From Candidatus Altimarinota bacterium (GTDB lineage Bacteria > Patescibacteriota > Gracilibacteria > BD1-5 > UBA2023), in NCBI GenBank assembly GCA_943355085.1, contig CALREC010000052.1, forward strand, positions 1 to 5,857: 5,857 nt of DNA, given 5' to 3'. Positions within the stretch are counted from its first letter, which is position 1; each line of letters starts with the position of its first letter. Of this stretch, positions 1-5,857 are shown piece by piece. Under the pieces are notes generated by a model. The model ran no database searches, was not told the origin of the DNA, and saw only the letters and a list, made by a program, of their open reading frames with translations. Made by a program: the position numbers and the translations under genes.

Positions 1-211
1 ACCGCTGATATCCGATAATAAGAGCATCTTGTTCTTCATCGCTTTTGAGGTTGAAATTTACCGCATGTACCTTGAGGACCATGCGAGACGATCCATCTTT
101 CATGATCATACAATTATCTCGTATCTCCGAGAAGGGAAGATATCGTTGTGTGGTCGAGTCTTTCGCTGGATTTTTGGCTACTTTGACAGAAGCAGTCGTT
201 TTATCGGACAT
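1..211 (-). CDS. VirB4/TraC-like type IV secretion ATPase, N-terminal fragment (partial)
   Basis: Seventy codons are open from the ATG at 211 to the window edge, with no TAA, TAG or TGA. After a polar leader, the protein reads RYLPFSEIRDNCMIMKDGSS, then a hydrophobic strand, then VNFNLKSDEEQDALIIGYQ. This pattern of 'YLP..EIRD..(hydrophobic) KDG' followed by 'NF.LKS.EEQ..I...YQ' is the typical start of VirB4/TraC-like ATPases of candidate-phyla bacteria. In that family the N-terminal domain binds other channel parts, and a C-terminal ATPase domain with Walker motifs powers secretion at the inner membrane. The Walker motifs would lie outside this window, so ATPase activity is inferred. The gene starts 19 nt after the stop of the PrgI-family gene, and this PrgI-VirB4 order is a common pairing, which supports the call. 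No purine-rich Shine-Dalgarno sequence precedes the start. Confidence 0.72.
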   Translation of the reverse strand, partial: MSDKTTASVKVAKNPAKDSTTQRYLPFSEIRDNCMIMKDGSSRMVLKVHAVNFNLKSDEEQDALIIGYQR

Positions 212-230
212 AGATATTTATGGTAAGGTA

Positions 231-644
231 TTACAATTTTCCAAGACGCTCTTCCAGACTTTCAAAAGTTTCATGACTATTCTTTCTCTGTCCATTGGAT
301 GTAATTTCATTGAGTGCCCGGATATAGCCAACTTCCAGAGAATCATAGCTATCGACTCATTTCGACCATACGCGGTTTCCGACGTTGAGATTGAGACGTA
401 CTAGATTTAAGATAAAAGGTATAAACGTCATCTCAGTATGACGGAAAAGTGCCATAACGATCGCCAAACCTGTTATGATAATAGCAGGAAATAGCGCTAT
501 GTCAGTCCCAACATTTGGGGCAAGAGAAGTAAATGTAGTATAGCCAAAACCGCCACCCACCATTATTATGGTTAATTGACGTAAACTTAGATTTAAAAAT
601 ATCTTATCTTCGTTTTCAATCTGTACGGGGATTTTATATTGCAT
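231..644 (-). CDS. PrgI-family membrane protein (type IV secretion-associated), one UGA-Gly codon
   Basis: This is a 137-residue protein ending in TAA. The N-terminus (QYKIPVQIENEDKIF, then LSLRQLTIIMVGGG) matches the usual PrgI pattern of 'Y.VPQFI..EDKI...LTLRQ...L.GGG'. Two hydrophobic segments follow, at about residues 24-44 and 48-66, so it is a small inner-membrane protein. PrgI-family proteins accompany VirB4-like ATPases in conjugation-like secretion systems and are thought to form part of the membrane channel. Here the VirB4-like gene follows after 19 nt, so the two are probably co-transcribed. With the standard code the protein would stop at residue 95. Reading the TGA at 359-357 as Gly96 adds a 41-residue polar tail (VDSYDSLEVGYIRALNEI and onward) that ends 19 nt before the next start. 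A promoter with a consensus -10 lies about 60 nt upstream of the start. The substrate and the intactness of the wider system cannot be judged here. Confidence 0.8.
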
Positions 645-703
645 AGAATAAAAGTATAATTCCTATGAGGAGTTTTTTAAGTAATTCAGGTAGTGTTAAA
701 ATG

Positions 704-732
704 ATTATACCGTATTTTTTCTAAAATCACAA
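704..732 (-). promoter_or_regulatory. Promoter of the PrgI-VirB4 unit (sigma70-like)
   Basis: On the minus strand there is a perfect -10 hexamer TATAAT (709-704) and a -35 TTGTGA (732-727, 4 of 6 consensus), separated by 17 bp. Transcription would start near 697, leaving a leader of about 50 nt before the ATG at 644. A second TATACT box (658-653) lies only 8 nt from the start codon and has no convincing -35, so it is the weaker candidate. Confidence 0.6.
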
Positions 733-751
733 AAATTTTCCTACTTTTCTT

Positions 752-779
752 TTGACTTTTTGCCCTTTCGCCTTATAAA
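752..779 (+). promoter_or_regulatory. Promoter of the secF-NlpC-metG unit (sigma70-like)
   Basis: A -35 TTGACT (752-757, 5 of 6) and a -10 TATAAA (774-779, 5 of 6) are spaced by 16 bp. The predicted transcription start is near 786, giving a leader of about 43 nt before secF. A second possible -10, TATACT at 807-812, has no -35 at proper distance and would give a leader of only about 10 nt. The promoter is back-to-back with that of the PrgI gene, within a 184-bp intergenic region that is otherwise T- and A-rich and holds no gene. Confidence 0.55.
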
Positions 780-828
780 TTGATCGTTCCTGAAAAGGTT
801 TTTACTTATACTTCCTCATTTTTTTCTT

Positions 829-1803
829 ATGAAAATTGATTTTATCAAGAGTCGTTTTATGTATTATGGATTTGCTGCATCCTTGGTGATTGTCTCAATC
901 GCTGCATATCTTACTATTCCTCTTAATTTGGGAATTGATATGACGGGTGGTGTTCAGGCAGAATATGACTATAGTGGAGGTCAGATGAATATTGATACGG
1001 TAAAAACTTTTGTAGATGAGGTAAAAAAGAATATTGTTTATAACAATACAGAAGTCATTAATAATACCCATATATATAAAATATCAGGGGAAGATAAATT
1101 TATTGTGGAGGCTGGTTTTTCAAAACTCTCGGGCATCTCTGATGTTGAGTTTGAATGACTCAAAACAAAATTTAAAGAGGATATCACTACTAGGCTCTCG
1201 AGTCTTGATACTGCAAAAGTCACCATGTCTCGGTATATAAATGTTGGAGAATCATTCTGAGATTATATCAAACGAACAGCATATATAACACTGGCACTGG
1301 TCATCATATCCATCTCTCTCTATATTGCTTACGCATTCCGTGGTTCTATTGAAGGATTTACCAGTTTTTCTTTTGCATCTGTGACGGCCGTATCGCTCGC
1401 GCATGACGTGATTGTAGCATTTTGACTCTATATTATCGCGTCTTATTTTTTTCCTGAATATAAAATAGATACGTTTTTTATCACCGCTATGCTCACGGTT
1501 CTTGGATACTCTATCAATGATACTATTGTTGTCATGGATCGTATTCGTTCCAATCTTCGTCTTCCAGAGAATAAGAAGAAGGATTTCGGGGTTATTATCA
1601 ATAACTCAGTAAATGAGACGATGACACGTTCCTTATATACTTCATTTACTGTATTTATCGTACTTGTGGCAATGTTCTTTTTTGGACCAGAAGCGATTAA
1701 TGGATTTATACTCGCTCTCATATTTGGGACAATTGTCGGAACTTACTCATCCGTAGCAATTGCTGCACCTTTATTGTATGATATTTCCGGAAAGAAAAAT
1801 TAG
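829..1803 (+). CDS. secF: Protein translocase subunit SecF, three UGA-Gly codons
   Basis: This 324-residue protein, normal in length for SecF, ends in TAG. SecF works with SecD beside the SecYEG channel in the inner membrane, where the pair uses the proton gradient to help pull exported proteins outward. Family marks, in order: a first membrane helix at about 12-32; LGIDMTGG (34-41), the SecF 'GIDFKGG' motif; VGESFG (139-144), matching 'VGPxxG'; AHD (191-193), the conserved 'HD' of helix 2; GYSINDTIVVMDRIR (226-240), the SecF signature; and a C-terminal block with ETMTRSLYTS and GTYSS. Five later membrane helices follow the periplasmic domain. TGA codons at 1156, 1258 and 1423 give Gly110, Gly144 and Gly199; the last two sit on conserved glycines. 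No secD lies upstream: the gene starts its own transcription unit after a divergent promoter region. The start is preceded by a T/C tract rather than a Shine-Dalgarno sequence. Confidence 0.95.
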
Positions 1804-1864
1804 TAAATCCATGCTCAGCTTATGCTCTCGTAAATATATTTGATTTCTCTAACTTTTCTCACAT

Positions 1865-3229
1865 ATGTCCTTCTTTTCAAAAATAAAATCTTTTGAAACA
1901 AAAAAAGATACGCTCGTATCTTCTCATAGATCAAAATCCATTTTTGAGAAAGTTGGATCGTATGCAGGAAAGGTGGCATCAATACTTGGACTTGCTGTTG
2001 CTTCGAGTGCTGCTGCTGCACCTACCGTCCCTCATGCTGATAAAAATATATCAGAGAGTGTAGTACTTCGAGAAAACACGACTTCTCTGCAACAATCGAA
2101 TGATCCGGTGTTGCTCGCTTCTCTCGATCTAAAAACATCTGATCATCTTTCTTTCAGAAAGCATCTGCCATCTCCTCTCTCATCATCTCCTAAAGCTCCT
2201 TCTTCATCTTTGGAGCTCAAAACTTCTACAACACTGGATTCATTAGATTCATTGGAGCGGAGTAAGTTATCTGTGCCTATAGAAAATTTCCGAATATCAG
2301 CTGATCTGTTTTTAGCAGGTGTTACCAATACAAAGGGCACTCGTTATAAGTGGGGAGGGAAGAGTGCTTCTCGGCTTGATTGTTCATGAATGGTTACTCG
2401 AGCCCTGGAGCAAGCTGCTAAAGAGTTTGGTATTAATAATATAACGTATAAGGGCATAAATGTAAAACATGCTATGAGTAGTCATGATTTACGAGATTAT
2501 TCGAAACCTATCTTATTAGATGAAGTAAAGGCAGGGGATTTGCTTTTCTCTCAACCAAAAAAATGACCACACCATGTCGTAGTGGTTACTGGTCCGATCA
2601 CCGAAGATGGTAGAATTCCTACCATTGGGGCCTCAAGTAGTGCCTGAAAGGTGGTGCCACAATACTGGTCTACTCAATCCGATGGATCATCGAAGTGGTT
2701 GCAAGCCGCAAGACCTTTGTTTTTAGATGATTTCAATGGTATAGATATAGCAGCATATTCGAAAAAAAATGATAAGGTATCAGTTTTGAAGAAAACACAG
2801 ATTGCATCACATGCCCCAAAAGCTACACCAAGTAAACCATCTCCTCGTCAGCATCTTGTTTCAGCAGTATCTCGTACATCTACTATGGCTCACACTATAG
2901 GAACAAAAGTGGGCTCTCTGGTTGACAGTATTTTACGCTTTAAGAATAAACCGATAGATAATGATTACTTAGGCCCAATTGCAAGCAAGACAAAAAATCT
3001 TGCTATTGCACGAAATGAACGCATTGATGCTGAAATTCAAAAGCTTATTTTACTTACTCGAAACATTGCACGTCTTGAGAAAGAAATCGAGTTCAATCAT
3101 CAAGAAAGAATGCAAAAAGGATTCAATTTAAGTCGATTTAATGACCTTCGTGCTCATCTTGAAACACAACGCCAGATCAAAACCCATGTGGAGGCTAAAT
3201 TGGATGCGGCAAAACTTCAGTACTCATAA
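1865..3229 (+). CDS. Secreted NlpC/P60-family protein with C-terminal coiled coil, three UGA-Gly codons
   Basis: This is a 454-residue protein ending in TAA. Residues 33-52 form a hydrophobic, Ala-rich stretch after a basic leader and end in AAAAP. It resembles a Sec signal peptide with a long n-region, or a membrane anchor. Residues 55-145 are a Ser/Leu/Lys-rich linker holding an imperfect repeat (SLDLKTSDHL at 86-95, SLELKTSTTL at 115-124). The NlpC/P60 domain (about 147-290) shows RYKWGG (160-165), DCSG with nucleophile Cys173, GDLLF (224-228) and a His at 236/237 in GPHHVVVV. Such domains are cysteine peptidases that cut peptidoglycan peptides. The usual third polar residue, in 'hHASS', appears as Gly255 (IGASSS), so activity is uncertain. 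Residues about 375-452 are charged and helical, likely coiled coil. TGAs at 2387, 2564 and 2645 give Gly175, 234 and 261. The stop lies 11 nt before metG. The substrate (own or another cell's wall) is unknown. Confidence 0.85.
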
Positions 3230-3240
3230 TATTTCTTTTC

Positions 3241-4767
3241 ATGCAACATCGTCTCATCGCTACAGCTATCCCTTATATGAATGCAGGACCACATATGGGG
3301 CATGCTATGGAGTTTATAATTGCCGATGTACTTGCTCGTTATAATAGAGCCCGTGGGAATGATGTTTTTTTTCTCACTGGTGCAGATGAACATGGATCGA
3401 AGATACATAACAAAGCTCAAGAGCTTGGAAAACCTACTCTCGAAATGCTCAATGAGAATGTTGTGCTTTTTACCACACTGGAAGATGCACTTTCCGTAAT
3501 CCCAGATGACTTTATTCGTACAACAGATAAGGTTCGACACTGGCCTACGGCACAGTTGATCTGGCAGAAACTCGCGGCAAAAGGGGATATCTACAAAAAA
3601 CAATATTCCTGACTCTATTGTGAGGGGTGTGAAGTATTTATGCCGGAGAAAGATCTCGATGAAAAGGGGGAGTGTCTGATTCATCACAAGAAACCAACAC
3701 TTCTCGAGGAGGAGAATTATTTTTTTGCGCTTTCCAAGTACGAAAAACAGCTGACCGATCTTATTTCAAGCGATACGATCAAGATTACTCCAGATTTCCG
3801 TAAAAATGAGATCCTTTCTTTTCTTTCTGAGTGACTCAATGATGTAAGTTTTTCTCGAAGTGTTGATAAGATGCCCTGGGGTATTCCCGTCCCTGGAGAT
3901 GAAACTCAGGTAATGTATGTATGGTGTGATGCCCTTACAAATTATTTGTCAGGAATTTGATATTCGTTCGATCAAGAGAAGTTTAAAACATATTATCCGA
4001 CATATCTGCACGTTATCGGAAAAGATATTTCTCGTTTTCATGCCATTATCTATATGGCGATGCTTTTGTCGGCCGATATGGAGACTTCCAAAAATATCCT
4101 CGTTCATGGATTTGTCACATCCGCAGGAGAAAAGATGAGTAAATCTCTCGGAAATGTTGTAGTGCCAGAAGATGTTATGAGTGTATATGGATCTGACGCA
4201 CTGCGCTACTTTATGACTGTTTGAGGTGGGGGAGTGGGGGATGATATTGATTATACCGCAACAGCATATCATAACCACTACAATAGTGGTCTCGTGAATG
4301 GTCTTGGTAATATCGCGAATCGTACGAGTACACTTTTTTGCAAGTACTACCCAGAAGGGGCGAGCATGAGTGGTTTTGTTCTCGACTCAGTAATAGATGG
4401 AGTTATTGTTTCGGCATATGGTCTCTATATCGAATCACTTGAGGCATTTGATCTTAGGTCTGGATATGCTGCTGTGAGCACACTTATAGACCTTGCTAAT
4501 AAGTATTTCGATGACGAAAAACCTTGGACCATCAAGGATGATCCAGAAAAACTTCGAGATGTGCTCTTGAATCTCGTCGAGATTCTCTATCATATAAATA
4601 TCCTCGTGGCACCATTTCTCCCACGAACCGGGGAAAAAATGCGTGAGATATTTTCTTTGGCCATTTCAAAGATTTCCGATTTTTCCATAGATTCGAGTTT
4701 TCGATTGACTTCGGAAAATACAAGCATGAAACTTGTGACGGTTCCATTGTTATTTATGAAGATATAG
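3241..4767 (+). CDS. metG: Methionyl-tRNA synthetase, four UGA-Gly codons
   Basis: This 508-residue protein, the usual length for the short form without a C-terminal EMAP-like tRNA-binding domain, ends in TAG. It charges tRNA-Met with methionine in the cytoplasm, using ATP. Class I marks: HMGH (18-21) for 'HIGH'; TGADEHG near 46-52; a zinc knuckle with Cys127-x2-Cys130 and Cys145-x2-His148; YVWCDA (226-231, with Cys where Phe is common); and GEKMSKSLGN with KMSKS at 298-302. The anticodon-binding helical domain contains LVNGLGNIANR (351-361) and KPW (427-429). TGA codons at 3610, 3832, 3958 and 4222 become Gly124, 198, 240 and 328. The first three match conserved family glycines (YSGxYC; GLxDxSxSR; the Gly-Tyr after NYL). 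The start lies 11 nt after the NlpC gene, behind the pyrimidine stretch TTTCTTTTC. The essential enzyme itself thus depends on UGA decoding. Confidence 0.96.
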
Positions 4768-5784
4768 TTACTTCATATTTTCTACAACAAATACACCTCC
4801 TTCTTCATCTGTGAAGAGAATTTTTTCATCGATATATCGAAGAATCTTGCCATTTTTAGGAGTTTTGAAAAGTGTTCTTCTTTCTCTGGTATCTTTTCAG
4901 ATCAAGAGGACATAATCCTCTCATGTATATTCCAGGGAGAGCAGGCCTTGCTTGTCTTTGCTGGTTTTTTTGATGAGTGCAACGATTTCTCCCGTCTCAA
5001 GCTGTATGATGTCATCGTAGAGCGGATTTTCTCGACCCGTTTGATCTTTAATGTCATACAGAAAAACTCATTGAGGAGTGGTAATAATCTTGCTATCATC
5101 ACTCAGTGTGTCTTTGACGGAAAGGATATCTGTGTATCATTTAAAAGTACTCTCGGTTCCACTTTCAAGAGAATAAAAAGCTATATTTGTTTCATTTGTA
5201 AGAGCTATATGTTCTTCGTAGATATCGAGACTGCTAGGCGAGAGTGTGCCATTTGGAATGGAAAATAATTTCCTGGTCTCCTCTCATATTTTTTTTATGA
5301 AAATATTCCATGTATCATCATTTGGAAGTGCGTAGTAGAGGGCATTTTTTCTGTATCAGATTATAACCGAACCCGAGGTGGTTTCGAGAGAGTCTTGTAT
5401 GTCTTTTTTCAGCTTAATAGTTGTGATAGTTTCTTCTTTTTTCTTGGTTTGCTCAGAAAGTATAGCCTCCCGTTCGAGAGCTATAACTACTTGTTTGGTT
5501 TCACCTCGACCGAGTATGATGGTTTTTGTAAAGGGAATGAAGTTTTGCTCTGTAATCGAGAGTGTATATGTAACTGCCGGAATGGATTCTATACTACACT
5601 GCTTCTCGCACTCGCGATCGTATCGATTCCCAAATTCTGATGTGAGCACCACTGTGGTAGTACCACTTCCATTGATAACAAGCGTGATGTTTCAGGTACT
5701 CAGGGCGAAAAAATAATAATAGACTCCGTATAATCCCAAAAATACTCCGATGATAATCAAAACAGAAAGAAGACGATTACTCAT
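4768..5784 (-). CDS. Membrane-anchored PEGA-domain-like protein, seven UGA-Gly codons
   Basis: This 338-residue protein runs from the ATG at 5784 to TAA at 4770-4768. Residues 5-27 are one strongly hydrophobic segment, so the protein is probably anchored in the membrane with the rest outside. Residues about 32-104 are beta-rich and end in a PEGA-like pattern: IPAVTYTLSI, then NFIPFTKTIIL, then VVIAL. Two cysteines (59, 63) precede it and could form a disulfide. A charged linker (about 104-130) leads to a C-terminal region (140-338) of repeated short hydrophobic strands, such as HIALTNETNIAFYSL, GVFLYDI and YVLLIGKD. This could be a beta-propeller-like fold, but that is only a guess. TGAs give Gly31, 143, 167, 216, 239, 288 and 296. 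PEGA domains are found in bacterial surface proteins and their function is poorly known. The stop abuts the metG stop with no gap. No recognised gene name. Confidence 0.75.
4801..4826 (+). terminator. Candidate intrinsic terminator of metG, inside the convergent gene
   Basis: TTCTTCA (4801-4807) and TGAAGAG (4812-4818) form a 7-bp stem with one G-T pair around a TCTG loop. Two A residues and six T residues (4821-4826) follow. The hairpin lies 34 nt after the metG stop but within the 3' coding end of the minus-strand PEGA-like gene, because no intergenic space exists. On the minus strand it lacks a trailing T tract, so it would act in the metG direction only. The stem is short and AT-rich, so this is tentative. 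Confidence 0.35.
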
Positions 5785-5857
5785 AGACCCAAGAAAATGA
5801 ATGACTAAATTTGCAAATAAAAAAAATCTCTGTAGACTCCAATACTATTCATAATCT
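5785..5857 (-). other. Upstream region of the PEGA-like gene; possible tail of another minus-strand gene
   Basis: Two minus-strand frames stay open from the window edge: one ends in TAG at 5807-5805; the other (reading one TGA as Gly) runs into the PEGA-like gene and ends at a TAA overlapping its first codons (ATGAGTAA). Either could be the C-terminus of an upstream gene, but the stretch is too short to recognise a family. The sequence just before the PEGA-like start is T/C-rich (CATTCATTTTCTTGGGTCT). No convincing promoter was found. Confidence 0.2.

Noticed and set aside
29..404. Plus-strand open frames at the left end
   Set aside because: They are shadows of the minus-strand VirB4-like and PrgI genes and show no family pattern.
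1804..1864. Internal promoter (TATATT at 1835-1840) or terminator between secF and the NlpC gene
   Set aside because: The -35 position (TGCTCA) is poor and no stem with a T tract is present.
2237..2254. Tandem 9-bp repeat (GATTCATTA/GATTCATTG)
   Set aside because: It encodes Asp-Ser-Leu twice in the low-complexity linker; too short to suggest a mobile or regulatory repeat.
2387..2389. Selenocysteine or Trp at in-frame TGAs
   Set aside because: The motif after Cys-Ser in NlpC/P60 calls for Gly; no SECIS-like hairpin is seen just after the codon, and normal TGG Trp codons occur in the same genes.
829..4767. Frameshifts or pseudogenes, suggested by TGA-broken frames in secF, the NlpC gene and metG
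   Set aside because: The reading frame never shifts and every break is a TGA. Several of them fall at conserved glycines, so recoding explains all of them.
4829..4840. 12-bp perfect palindrome TCGATATATCGA
   Set aside because: It lies within coding sequence (Arg-Tyr-Ile-Asp), is AT-rich, and a single copy gives no evidence of a binding site.
4902..5268. Open frames on both strands (4902-5102 minus, 4948-5268 plus) over the PEGA-like gene
   Set aside because: They overlap the table-25 reading of the longer minus-strand gene in other frames and have no recognisable motifs.
1..5857. CRISPR array, tRNA, rRNA or insertion sequence
   Set aside because: No regularly spaced repeats, cloverleaf-like segments, transposase motifs or terminal inverted repeats were seen.

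Overview
The window is AT-rich bacterial DNA whose genes can only be read if TGA codes for glycine. Five complete genes and one partial gene occupy it. Eighteen in-frame TGA codons interrupt the five complete genes, and all five of those genes end in TAA or TAG. Several TGAs fall exactly where a glycine is conserved: the Asp-Cys-Ser-Gly motif of NlpC/P60, the Tyr-Ser-Gly-x-Tyr-Cys and Gly-Tyr sites of methionyl-tRNA synthetase, and the Val-Gly-x-x-Gly motif of SecF. UGA = Gly (translation table 25) is known from the candidate phyla Absconditabacteria (SR1) and Gracilibacteria (BD1-5). The window therefore most likely comes from one of these small-genome, probably host-associated bacteria. The sequence alone does not say which.

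Layout. Positions 1-644, minus strand: a PrgI-family membrane protein (231-644) followed by the N-terminus of a VirB4/TraC-like secretion ATPase (1-211, cut by the window edge). This is a type IV secretion-related pair. Positions 645-828: a divergent intergenic region with a good promoter candidate on each strand. Positions 829-4767, plus strand: secF (Sec translocon accessory subunit), a secreted NlpC/P60 protein with a long C-terminal coiled coil, and metG (methionyl-tRNA synthetase), probably one transcription unit with gaps of 61 and 11 nt. Positions 4768-5784, minus strand: a membrane-anchored PEGA-like protein whose stop codon directly abuts the metG stop. Positions 5785-5857: the region upstream of that gene, possibly holding the tail of another minus-strand gene.

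How the parts fit. SecF supports export of proteins such as the neighbouring NlpC/P60 protein, which carries a signal-peptide-like N-terminus. The PrgI/VirB4 pair and the PEGA protein are also envelope-related. For an organism thought to live attached to other bacteria, a secreted cell-wall-hydrolase-like protein beside export and secretion genes is suggestive, but that link is inference. No tRNA, rRNA, CRISPR array or insertion sequence was seen. The tRNA-Gly(UCA) needed to read UGA is not in the window.

A conventional (table 11) annotation would break these five genes into fragments. The merged coordinates below are therefore the main value of this annotation.
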